From the NCBI GenBank assembly GCA_947311605.1, contig CAMZLC010000088.1, positions 1-8,163 on the forward strand: a stretch of 8,163 bases of DNA. The letters run 5' to 3'. Origin of the DNA: an uncultured Sulfurovum sp. (GTDB lineage: Bacteria > Campylobacterota > Campylobacteria > Campylobacterales > Sulfurovaceae). The notes beneath the pieces were generated by a model. That model ran no database searches, had not been told where the DNA came from, and saw only the letters and a program-made list of their open reading frames with translations. The first letter of the stretch is position 1. Each line of letters opens with the position of its first letter. Both the position numbers and the translations under genes were made by a program. This document shows positions 1 to 6,101 of the stretch, one piece after another.

Positions 1-54
1 AAGATTTATAGACTGATGGAAGTGAAGATGAATAAAATACCTTATCTCTTGTAG
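1..54 (+). CDS. Possible C-terminal end of an upstream gene (partial)
   Basis: Only one plus-strand frame is open from the left window edge, and it ends at a TAG at 52-54. It gives 17 residues, KIYRLMEVKMNKIPYLL, rich in Lys, Leu and Ile. The other two plus frames hit stops within about 15 bases. This could be the tail of a gene to the left, but 17 codons are too few to identify a family, and an open frame of this length is common by chance. A weak hairpin with a T-rich tail follows at about 72-97, which would fit a gene end. Confidence 0.25.
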   Translation, partial: KIYRLMEVKMNKIPYLL

Positions 55-71
55 TGCCTACTTTTTTAGAA

Positions 72-97
72 GAACCCTGTGTTTGTGGGGTTTATTC
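72..97 (+). terminator. Weak candidate hairpin terminator
   Basis: AACCC at 73-77 pairs with GGGTT at 88-92 (5 bp, plus a possible G-T closing pair at 72/93) around a 10-base loop, followed by TTTATTCT. The stem is short and the loop large, so this is a weak candidate. It would end transcription of whatever lies left of the window, before the DUF2283 gene. Confidence 0.22.
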
Positions 98-130
98 TCG
101 GTTGATAGGTGAAGTCGGGAGAGGTTGCAA

Positions 131-328
131 ATGAAAATCATATACGATAACGAAACAGACAGTATCTATGTGAGGTTTAGTGAAGATACTGTCGTGGAGA
201 GCGAAGAGAAACAGGATGGAACCGTAGTGGACTATAATGCCAAAAATGAGATAGTTGCCGTAGAGGTGTTAAATGTCAAAACAAACCCTCATGAGATTGA
301 TATACCTGCTGTATTGCAAAGCGCATAA
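131..328 (+). CDS. DUF2283 family small protein
   Basis: This is a 65-residue protein of unknown function that fits the DUF2283 family. The recognisable features are the N-terminal MKIIYDNETDSIYVRF block, a central TVVDYNAKNEIVAVEVLN block (residues 31-48) and a final helix-like tail with the NPHEIDIP segment. No signal peptide or membrane segment is visible, so it is probably cytosolic. The start is placed at the ATG at 131 because GGGAGAGG at 117-124 lies 6 bases upstream as a good ribosome binding site. A TTG two codons earlier (125) is in frame but overlaps that site. DUF2283 genes are often next to a DUF4258 partner in other genomes; none is seen here, although the left side is cut off after about 130 bases. 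The gene converges on deoB, 70 bp away. It is more AT-rich than the deo genes, which may mean a different history. Confidence 0.85.
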   Translation: MKIIYDNETDSIYVRFSEDTVVESEEKQDGTVVDYNAKNEIVAVEVLNVKTNPHEIDIPAVLQSA

Positions 329-398
329 GTCACCATGAAAGCCAAAGCATTAAATACGCGCCTCAAAAAATGATCTAATTTAGGCTTGCCCATTCACA

Positions 399-1583
399 TC
401 AAAACCCCTTCCCAAAAGCACCCTCCAACTCCAGCTTCAGGTGCTCCGCCACACTCTGTGCCATATCGGCAAAGCCATCCCGTATGCCTATGTCTCCGAT
501 TTCACGATCCAAGTACATCCCGAATACCGGTACCAGTTCACGGGTGTGGTCACTGCCCGGCCATGTAGGGTCACAGCCGTGGTCGGCGGTCAGTAGGAGC
601 ATATCCCCCTCCTGCAGCTTTTCCAGCAGTTCCGGTACTCTGCCGTCAAAGTATGCCAGCCCTTTCGCGTAGCCCTCTGCATCTCTGCGGTGCCCCCACT
701 CCATATCAAAATCCACAAAATTAGTCATGAGGATGCCACCGTCGGGGAGTGTCTCCATCTCTGCCAGTGTCGTATCCATGAGTCCCTCCAGCCCGTATGC
801 CGGTACTTTTTTGCTGATCCCATGTCCGCCGAAGATATCATGGATCTTGCCGATGCCGACCACCTCCCTGCCCTGCGCCACAGCAAGCTCAAATACAGAG
901 GTGCCACTGGGTCTCATGGCGTAGTCTTTGCGGTTTTTGCTGCGTTTGAAGTGCGCGCTCTCCTCGCCAAGAAAAGGTCTGGCGATCACCCTGCCCACCC
1001 CATAGGCATTACAGACCTCTCTGGCAATCTCACAGAGTTTGTAAAGCCTCTCCAGCCCGAAATGTGTCTCATGTGCTGCGATCTGGAGCACGGAGTCCGC
1101 ACTGGTGTAGAAGATCGGCTTGCCTGTAGCGATATGCGCCTCTCCTAGTGTCTCTATCACCTCCAGCCCACTGGCGTGGCGATCCCCCAGGATGCCATCT
1201 ATATCACTCCGGGAGAGGATCTCTTGTATCATCTCAGAAGGAAAGGTCGGACAGGTATCGGGGAAATAGGTCATCGCCACATCCATCTGCACCCCTGCCA
1301 TCTCCCAATGCCCCGAAAGGGTATCCTTGGCATCGGAAGCCTCACGGGCAGCACCATAGAAGCTGCCGGCCATCGGCGGTCGGATATCCTCTATCGGAGG
1401 GTACGCCCCATGGATATGTCTGTAGAGCTCCCCCAGGCCTAGCGCTGTCATATGGGGCAGAGAGAGTCTCTCCTGCGCTGCGATATGCCCCAGTGTATCA
1501 GCGCCTGCGTCACCAAATGCCGCTGCACCCTCATCACCTCCGACCCCAAAAGAGTCCAGCACCAGCCAGATCACCCGTGCCAT
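399..1583 (-). CDS. deoB: Phosphopentomutase (DeoB)
   Basis: DeoB interconverts (deoxy)ribose-1-phosphate and the 5-phosphate, linking nucleoside phosphorolysis to sugar catabolism in the cytosol. The protein has 394 residues, normal for this alkaline-phosphatase-superfamily enzyme. Visible landmarks are an N-terminal metal Asp in VLDSFGVGG (D10), the phospho-acceptor Thr in DTLSGHWE (T88), NFVDFDMEWGHRRD (D293 and H298 as metal ligands), TADHGCDP (D334, H335) and SDHTRE (H346). Spacing of the C-terminal ligands matches the Bacillus enzyme. The start is the ATG at 1583, with AAGGGGG at 1590-1596 six bases upstream; an in-frame TTG just before it is not needed. Its ATG shares one base with the deoC stop (TGATG), implying translational coupling in a deoC-deoB operon. 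No convincing terminator lies in the 70 bp before the convergent DUF2283 gene. Confidence 0.97.
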   Translation of the reverse strand: MARVIWLVLDSFGVGGDEGAAAFGDAGADTLGHIAAQERLSLPHMTALGLGELYRHIHGAYPPIEDIRPPMAGSFYGAAREASDAKDTLSGHWEMAGVQMDVAMTYFPDTCPTFPSEMIQEILSRSDIDGILGDRHASGLEVIETLGEAHIATGKPIFYTSADSVLQIAAHETHFGLERLYKLCEIAREVCNAYGVGRVIARPFLGEESAHFKRSKNRKDYAMRPSGTSVFELAVAQGREVVGIGKIHDIFGGHGISKKVPAYGLEGLMDTTLAEMETLPDGGILMTNFVDFDMEWGHRRDAEGYAKGLAYFDGRVPELLEKLQEGDMLLLTADHGCDPTWPGSDHTRELVPVFGMYLDREIGDIGIRDGFADMAQSVAEHLKLELEGAFGKGF

Positions 1584-2254
1584 CAATAGCCCCCTTGGGT
1601 ATGAGGCTTGCTGCCCTCGACGATCGCCACCCCAGCACTCACCCCAAGTCTCGACGCGCCGACCGATATCATCGCTCTGGCAGTCTCAGTATCTCGAATC
1701 CCTCCTGAAGCCTTGACCTGCATTCTGTCGCCCACTGTCTGCTTCATGAGCCTGACATCCTCTATCGTAGCACCCCCAGTAGAGAAACCTGTCGATGTCT
1801 TGACAAAGTCTGCTCCGGCCTCCAAGGCAAGTGTGCAGGCTAAAACAATCTCCTCCTGATCCAGCAATGCTGTCTCCAGGATCACTTTGAGCAGCTTGTT
1901 GCCACAGGCTTTTTTGACCTCTGCAATATCATTTTTGACCCGCTCAGGTTCGCCCGCTTTGAGCCAGCCAATATTGAGTACCATGTCCACCTCATCTGCA
2001 CCTTCTGCGATCGCTTTTTTTGTCTCAAAGGCTTTGGAAGCCGTCTGCATGGCTCCTAACGGAAAACCCACTACGGTACAGACAGCCACACTACTCCCCT
2101 CAAGCTCTGCAGCTGCCAGGGGTACATGGCAGCTATTGACGCAGACAGAGGCAAAAATGTATTGCTTCGCTTCTGTACAAAGTGTAACGATCTCCTCTGG
2201 CGTCGCATCTGCTTTGAGCAGGGTATGGTCAAGGTATCTTGCTAGATCATTCAT
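1583..2254 (-). CDS. deoC: Deoxyribose-phosphate aldolase (DeoC)
   Basis: DeoC cleaves 2-deoxyribose-5-phosphate to acetaldehyde and glyceraldehyde-3-phosphate, the last step of deoxyribonucleoside catabolism. At 223 residues it is the short bacterial type, a single TIM barrel. Catalytic landmarks are visible: the Schiff-base lysine K152 in ADFVKTSTGF, the proton-relay pair D90 (ADEVDMVLNIG) and K181 (QVKASGGIRD), and the phosphate-binding GGIRD and ASRLGVSAG segments near 184-208. The N-terminal DHTLLKADAT is typical. AGGA at 2260-2263 lies 5 bases before the ATG. It is the first gene of the deoC-deoB unit, divergent from cdd with 90 bp between starts, and read from the TATACT promoter at 2283-2288. 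Confidence 0.97.
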   Translation of the reverse strand: MNDLARYLDHTLLKADATPEEIVTLCTEAKQYIFASVCVNSCHVPLAAAELEGSSVAVCTVVGFPLGAMQTASKAFETKKAIAEGADEVDMVLNIGWLKAGEPERVKNDIAEVKKACGNKLLKVILETALLDQEEIVLACTLALEAGADFVKTSTGFSTGGATIEDVRLMKQTVGDRMQVKASGGIRDTETARAMISVGASRLGVSAGVAIVEGSKPHTQGGY

Positions 2255-2282
2255 GGGTGTCCTAATGTATGTATTTCATAAA

Positions 2283-2288
2283 AGTATA
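2283..2288 (-). promoter_or_regulatory. -10 element of the deoC-deoB promoter
   Basis: On the minus strand the sequence reads TTTGGCTATACTTTTATG. TATACT is a good -10 hexamer and is preceded by the TTTGG extension also seen at the ilvC and cdd promoters of this window. Transcription would begin near 2276 and give a leader of about 22 bases containing the AGGA ribosome binding site of deoC. No recognisable -35 is present, which is usual for Campylobacterota sigma-70 promoters. Confidence 0.65.
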
Positions 2289-2332
2289 GCCAAATTTCTC
2301 CAATCTACTCGTAACTATTCTGAAATTTTGGA

Positions 2333-2338
2333 TAAAAT
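2333..2338 (+). promoter_or_regulatory. -10 element of the cdd-deoA promoter (leaderless start predicted)
   Basis: The plus strand reads TTTTGGATAAAATCATACT immediately before the cdd ATG. TAAAAT at 2333-2338 lies in the same TTTGGATA context as the ilvC promoter. The usual start, 6-8 bases after the hexamer, falls on 2344-2346, which is the cdd ATG itself. No Shine-Dalgarno sequence lies between the hexamer and the ATG, so the mRNA is probably leaderless or nearly so. Confidence 0.6.
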
Positions 2339-2344
2339 CATACT

Positions 2345-2755
2345 ATGAAAACCACAATCAACACATTAATTCAAGCAGCGACTGATGCCTATGCCCACGC
2401 CTATGCACCCTACAGCCACTTCTGCGTCGGTGCAGCAGTACTGGATGAGGCAGGGACTGTGCACACTGGCTGCAATGTCGAAAATGCCGCCTATCCCTCC
2501 GGCTCCTGTGCCGAAGAGCAGGCGATAGGGAGCATGGTAGCAGGTGGCGGCAGGCTGATCCGTGCAATCCTGATCACCGGTCTCTCGGATCAGCCCATCA
2601 CCCCCTGCGGTGCATGCAGGCAGAGGATCAGAGAGTTTGCTCAAAGCGATACGCTCATCTATATCCATGATCAGCATCGAGGCACACTCGGTAAATACCG
2701 TATCGACGCACTTCTTCCGGACTCCTTCGGTCCAGACAACCTATCCAAATCATAG
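2345..2755 (+). CDS. cdd: Cytidine deaminase
   Basis: This enzyme hydrolytically deaminates cytidine and deoxycytidine to uridine and deoxyuridine, feeding the phosphorylase encoded next. The 136-residue protein matches the short, homotetrameric bacterial type. The substrate-binding CNVENAAYP segment lies at 43-51. The zinc and catalytic residues are C55 and E57 in SCAEEQA, and C88 and C91 in PCGACRQ. The N-terminal APYSHFCVGAAV block (21-32) is also diagnostic. The start is the ATG at 2345; it lacks a ribosome binding site and sits about 7 bases after a -10 hexamer, so translation is probably leaderless. The stop TAG overlaps the purine-rich AGAGGAA that serves as the ribosome binding site of deoA, 10 bases upstream of that gene. 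Confidence 0.97.
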   Translation: MKTTINTLIQAATDAYAHAYAPYSHFCVGAAVLDEAGTVHTGCNVENAAYPSGSCAEEQAIGSMVAGGGRLIRAILITGLSDQPITPCGACRQRIREFAQSDTLIYIHDQHRGTLGKYRIDALLPDSFGPDNLSKS

Positions 2756-2765
2756 AGGAATACAG

Positions 2766-4073
2766 ATGCTTATACCACAAGAATTTATTCGCAAGAAGCG
2801 GGACAACCAGCCACTCTCCAAAGAGGAGATCGCACAGTTTATTCACGGGGTCACAGATGGCTCTGTCGCCAACGAGCATATCTCTGCTTTTGCTATGGCA
2901 GTCTACTTCAACGGCATGAGCCTGGATGAGAAGACTGCACTGACACTCGCCATGAGAGATTCCGGGGAGTCGCTCCGCTGGGATCTGGATGGCCCTGTCG
3001 TAGACAAGCACTCTACCGGAGGGGTAGGCGATGTGGTCTCACTGATGCTGGGGCCCATGCTCGCAGCCTGCGGTGCCTATGTGCCTATGATCTCCGGTCG
3101 GGGCTTGGGACATACCGGCGGCACACTGGACAAATTTGAGTCTATCCCCGGTTACAATGTCCTGCCTGACAATGCACACTTTAGGGAGGTGGTCAAAGAA
3201 TGCGGTGTCGCCATCATAGGACAGACCAGCGCATTGGCACCGGCAGACAAGCGCATCTACAGCATCCGTGATGTCACCGCTACCGTAGAGAGCATCCCGA
3301 TGATCTCCGCTTCCATCCTCTCCAAAAAGCTGGCAGAGGGGCTCGATACCCTCATTATGGATGTCAAGGTCGGCAGCGGTGCTTTTATGCCTACCTATGC
3401 CCTCTCCAAAGAGCTTGCACAGTCCATCGTAGAGATCGCCAATGCTGCCGGCGTCAAGACCCAAGCGCTACTGACAGACATGAACCAATCCCTAGCCTGC
3501 AATGCTGGCAATGCCCTAGAGGTCAAAGAGGCCGTAGCCTACCTCATAGGCAAGCATCGCGACCCCAGGCTCCACCGTGTCACTATGGCACTGTCTAGAG
3601 CCGCACTGCTAAGCACAGGCTTGGCCGGCTCCGAAATCGAGGCGGACACAATGCTGGAGAGGTCACTCTCGAGCGGCAAGGCTTTGGAGATATTTGGCAA
3701 GATGGTCTCTATGCTCGGAGGCCCTTCTGACTTTTGCGACAGGTACGAAGCGTATCTGCCCCAAGCCGCCGTCATTGCACCAGTCTTCCCTCTGGAGCGT
3801 GGTGTGGTTGCCTCGATGGATCTGATCGCTATCGGCATGAGTGTGGTCGGTCTGGGTGGTGGCAGGATCAGACCCATTGATGCGATCGACCATAGTGTAG
3901 GACTGGAAAAGATCGTCCATATAGGAGACCGGGTAGACAAGCAGACTCCCCTGTGTATCGTCCATGCCAAAGACCAAGAAAGCTTCCATGAGGCACAAAA
4001 AAGGATACAAAGAGCGGTCCAGATAGGCGATACGCCCATAGAGACCCAAGAGATCTATGAGACTATAGGATAG
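2766..4073 (+). CDS. deoA: Thymidine phosphorylase (DeoA)
   Basis: DeoA converts thymidine or deoxyuridine plus phosphate into the base and deoxyribose-1-phosphate. The protein has 435 residues, close to E. coli DeoA (440) and collinear with it. In order: a helical glycosyltransferase-3 N-terminal domain (about 1-65), the phosphorylase domain (about 75-310) with VDKHSTGGVGD (80-89) and the family signature SGRGLGHTGGTLDKFE (110-125), and a PYNP-type C-terminal domain (about 345-420). H82, R168, S183 and K187 align with the E. coli active-site residues. The start is the ATG at 2766, with AGAGGAA at 2754-2760 upstream. The open frame extends further up through cdd, but that part is only the overlap frame. 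It lies between cdd and an alpha/beta hydrolase gene in one plus-strand unit. Confidence 0.96.
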   Translation: MLIPQEFIRKKRDNQPLSKEEIAQFIHGVTDGSVANEHISAFAMAVYFNGMSLDEKTALTLAMRDSGESLRWDLDGPVVDKHSTGGVGDVVSLMLGPMLAACGAYVPMISGRGLGHTGGTLDKFESIPGYNVLPDNAHFREVVKECGVAIIGQTSALAPADKRIYSIRDVTATVESIPMISASILSKKLAEGLDTLIMDVKVGSGAFMPTYALSKELAQSIVEIANAAGVKTQALLTDMNQSLACNAGNALEVKEAVAYLIGKHRDPRLHRVTMALSRAALLSTGLAGSEIEADTMLERSLSSGKALEIFGKMVSMLGGPSDFCDRYEAYLPQAAVIAPVFPLERGVVASMDLIAIGMSVVGLGGGRIRPIDAIDHSVGLEKIVHIGDRVDKQTPLCIVHAKDQESFHEAQKRIQRAVQIGDTPIETQEIYETIG

Positions 4074-4077
4074 ATCC

Positions 4078-4848
4078 ATGCAGAACAAGATCAAAAAAAC
4101 ACTGAAAAAATATGCCAACTTTGGCGATACCTTCCGCTATGCCTTTGTGGGGATACCCAAGGAGATTACTGGGCTGGATAATCACTTCTACGGCACCTAT
4201 GATGCCTTTTTGCAGCAATATCCGGACATAGAGATAGCACAGAAAGTACCCACTGTACTCTATATGCACGGCTCATCGGGACTCTATACCGGCGATATCT
4301 ACCGACGCTATATCGTCGAAGAGGCGGGTGCACTCTTCTTCGCTCCCAACTCCCACAAGCTGCACGGCAGACCCACCTATACTTCACCGGTCGAAGAGAA
4401 ACATTACATCAAAGTACACAAGGTACGCCTCGCAGAGATCCAATACAGCCTCAAACGACTCAAGAAGCTCCCCTTTGTAGATCAGAACAACCTCTTCCTG
4501 ATGGGGAACTCCGAAGGAGGACTAGCGGCGGCTATCTATCGTTCCAGAGCATTCAAAGGCAGGATCATTACTGCGTTTTCCTGCGAAAGCTCCTACTTCT
4601 ATACACGCTTCAAGCTTGGCACCAAAAAGGATGAACCTTTTCTCAATATCATCGGCACACACGATCAATTCTTCTCCACCAGCTCTGCACTGAACAGACA
4701 ATACACCGTGCAAGGCAACGGCATAGAAGCACTCAAAAAATACACCCATGCCAAGATCGTCATCCTGACAAAGACCAAGCACGATATCACCGCCAACCCC
4801 TATGTCAAAGATGAGGTCGTCAGCTTCCTGAAACTCTGGATAGCGTAG
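4078..4848 (+). CDS. Alpha/beta hydrolase, dienelactone-hydrolase-like, role unknown
   Basis: This 256-residue protein has an alpha/beta-hydrolase layout. An oxyanion-hole type YMHGSSG motif sits at 62-68. The nucleophile elbow GNSEGG (143-148) gives S145. An acid candidate is D196 in IIGTHDQF, and a C-terminal histidine candidate is H235 in TKTKHDIT. Spacing resembles dienelactone hydrolase or acyl-peptidase-type enzymes. No signal peptide or membrane segment is evident, so it should be cytosolic. The substrate cannot be told from sequence. The ATG follows the deoA stop by only 4 bases, with AGGA at 4067-4070 inside the end of deoA as ribosome binding site, so it is very likely co-transcribed with cdd-deoA. 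A link to nucleoside breakdown, for example hydrolysis of an esterified or acylated substrate, is speculation. Its stop is 4 bp from the stop of the convergent ATP-grasp gene. Confidence 0.8.
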   Translation: MQNKIKKTLKKYANFGDTFRYAFVGIPKEITGLDNHFYGTYDAFLQQYPDIEIAQKVPTVLYMHGSSGLYTGDIYRRYIVEEAGALFFAPNSHKLHGRPTYTSPVEEKHYIKVHKVRLAEIQYSLKRLKKLPFVDQNNLFLMGNSEGGLAAAIYRSRAFKGRIITAFSCESSYFYTRFKLGTKKDEPFLNIIGTHDQFFSTSSALNRQYTVQGNGIEALKKYTHAKIVILTKTKHDITANPYVKDEVVSFLKLWIA

Positions 4849-4852
4849 CGAC

Positions 4853-5887
4853 CTACTTTTTGAACCTCTTTTTAAATACCTTTGCCACCTCTTTGGCTAC
4901 CTCCAGCTGTGTGCTGATGCCCACGCAGGAGCAGTTGATCTCGGAGAGTACATAGCTGTCCTTGCCATCCGCATCGTAATCCATAATATAATCCATCGTC
5001 CAAAGCAACGGATACTGCTGACCGGACAGATAGGGGTTGATATCTTTGAGTCCTGACTTGGTCAGCTTGACCACCTCTTTCCATTTGGGCTCATCTGGGG
5101 ATTCATACTTGTACTGAGCACCGGAGAAGAGTGTCGCAGAAAAAGCCCCCTCCTGTGGCTTCTTGTGTACCACTGAGACGATCTTCTCTCCTACGAGCAG
5201 TACGCGTATCTCCCCCTCAGCGATCCGCTCCAGATACCTGCAGCCCACAAATCCTGCTTTGCCCTGAAAATAGGCAGCATTTTCGTCATCCGCCTCAAAG
5301 TTGCTCTCGAATTTATGGAGAAACTCATTGATATCCTCATAATAATACTTCTCGTTGTTAACTGCCTCAACAGTAAAGATAGAGCCATCCTCTTTTTTGG
5401 AGACCAGATAGACCCCCTCACCGGTAGAGCCATAGTTGGTCTTGAGCACCCGGATCCCGTAATTGTCCAGCAGTGCGGGGAAGTTGCTCACAAACTCCGT
5501 GTAGGTATGGTAAAAGTGGGTGCCCTCATCCCCCAATTTTGTCCCCTTGAGTTTCGCCAGGATATCCTTGAAGTCCAGATTGATCATGACGTCGGGGTGG
5601 GTATGGATCTCTACGCCGGCATTAGAGAGCGCTTTGAGGAACTGAAAGTATTCGTCCACCGCCTTGAGGTTGCCCGGATTAATCCTGCTGATCACCGCAT
5701 AGGCATGTTCCTTGAGATACTCCAGCAGATCGTATTTTCGATTGGGGCGATAGAACACAACCTCTGTATCGATCCCGGTTGCTTCACTGATCGCATTGAG
5801 GATCGGTTTGGTATCCGGCCTGAAACCGTCAAATCCCTTGTCTGACCCCTTGGCGTACTCTATAATAAAGATTCTCTTCTCGGACAT
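4853..5887 (-). CDS. ATP-grasp fold protein, Cj0069-like family, substrate unknown
   Basis: This is a 344-residue soluble protein. The C-terminal two thirds look like an ATP-grasp ligase domain: a glycine-rich loop KTNYGSTGEGVYLV (149-162), GEIRVLLVGEKIVSVVHKKP (225-244) with the conserved Arg, and a metal-binding SEINCSCVG (315-323) preceded by DYIMD (299-303). The N-terminal third (IFIIEYAKGSDKG onward) resembles a pre-ATP-grasp domain. It recalls the uncharacterised Cj0069 family of campylobacters, recognised from memory. ATP-grasp enzymes usually join a carboxylate to an amine or thiol; the substrate here is unknown. The start is the ATG at 5887, because GGAG at 5893-5896 lies 6 bases upstream. 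The ATG at 5899 lacks such a site. A promoter at about 5961-5966 and an inverted repeat in the leader precede it. The gene is apparently monocistronic and converges on the deo unit. Confidence 0.82.
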   Translation of the reverse strand: MSEKRIFIIEYAKGSDKGFDGFRPDTKPILNAISEATGIDTEVVFYRPNRKYDLLEYLKEHAYAVISRINPGNLKAVDEYFQFLKALSNAGVEIHTHPDVMINLDFKDILAKLKGTKLGDEGTHFYHTYTEFVSNFPALLDNYGIRVLKTNYGSTGEGVYLVSKKEDGSIFTVEAVNNEKYYYEDINEFLHKFESNFEADDENAAYFQGKAGFVGCRYLERIAEGEIRVLLVGEKIVSVVHKKPQEGAFSATLFSGAQYKYESPDEPKWKEVVKLTKSGLKDINPYLSGQQYPLLWTMDYIMDYDADGKDSYVLSEINCSCVGISTQLEVAKEVAKVFKKRFKK

Positions 5888-5892
5888 TTCTT

Positions 5893-5896
5893 GCTC
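5893..5896 (-). promoter_or_regulatory. Ribosome binding site that sets the ATP-grasp start
   Basis: The minus strand reads TATGGAGCAAGAAATG. GGAG is 6 bases before the ATG at 5887, an ideal spacing. The more upstream in-frame ATG at 5899 overlaps this site and has no purine-rich sequence of its own. The site begins 3 bases after the inverted repeat ending at 5900, so a hairpin there could affect its access. Confidence 0.7.
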
Positions 5897-5899
5897 CAT

Positions 5900-5943
5900 A
5901 CAGTTAATTTGGTTATCGCATCAATATCGCAATACCTAACTGT
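5900..5943 (-). repeat. Inverted repeat in the leader of the ATP-grasp gene
   Basis: ACAGTTA at 5900-5906 and TAACTGT at 5937-5943 are perfect inverted 7-mers, with a further GGT/ACC match inside. Between them is a direct repeat TATCGCA at 5914-5920 and 5925-5931, spaced exactly 11 bp. The repeat lies between the proposed promoters and the ribosome binding site. It could be an operator or an mRNA hairpin; the sequence alone cannot decide. Confidence 0.45.
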
Positions 5944-5960
5944 ATTTTATTCCCACAAAG

Positions 5961-5966
5961 ATTATA
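5961..5966 (-). promoter_or_regulatory. -10 element for the ATP-grasp gene
   Basis: The minus strand carries a perfect TATAAT in the context GACCTATAATCTTTG. Transcription would start near 5954, giving a leader of about 66 bases that contains the whole inverted repeat 5900-5943. A second possible -10 hexamer, TAAAAT at 5944-5949, abuts the repeat and would start transcription inside it. No -35 is recognisable. Confidence 0.5.
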
Positions 5967-6067
5967 GGTCTATTAAATTTGATGGATGGGGTGGAAAATA
6001 ACAGCTTGGATACGGGGATATAAAGTATGGATGATGAGGAGGATAAAAACGAATGATGATAGATCAC

Positions 6068-6091
6068 AAACAGAGCCATGCGGCTCCGTTT
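6068..6091 (-). terminator. Intrinsic terminator after ilvC
   Basis: Reading the minus strand, AAACGGAGCC and GGCTCTGTTT form a 10-bp stem with one G-U pair around the loop GCAT, 11 bases after the ilvC stop. The last pairs are A-T followed by TTTGTGAT, so the U tract is short. The stem is better on the minus strand (G-U) than on the plus strand (A-C mismatch), which favours termination of ilvC. Between this and the ATP-grasp promoter region (about 5967-6067) I see nothing else convincing. Confidence 0.65.
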
Positions 6092-6101
6092 ATAGGAAAA
6101 A

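Noticed and set aside
329..398. Possible bidirectional terminator between DUF2283 and deoB
   Set aside because: Only a 4-bp AT stem next to a T run (about 365-384) and a 5-bp AAGCC/GGCTT pair with a 39-base loop can be drawn. Neither is stable enough.
690..1708. Two long plus-strand open frames (690-1148 and 1148-1708) opposite deoB and deoC
   Set aside because: They lie antisense to strongly supported deoB and deoC, have low-complexity Pro/Ser/His-rich translations and no family resemblance. They reflect GC-rich codon bias of the true genes.
2610..2765. Upstream extension of the deoA frame
   Set aside because: It overlaps cdd in another frame. The ATG at 2766 has a good ribosome binding site and gives the normal DeoA N-terminus MLIPQEFIRKKRD.
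3039..4118. Minus-strand open frames opposite deoA
   Set aside because: Antisense shadows of a fully conserved gene, with no recognisable domain or ribosome binding site.
5315..5845. 176-codon plus-strand frame opposite the ATP-grasp gene
   Set aside because: Antisense to a gene with clear ATP-grasp motifs. The translation shows no motif of its own.
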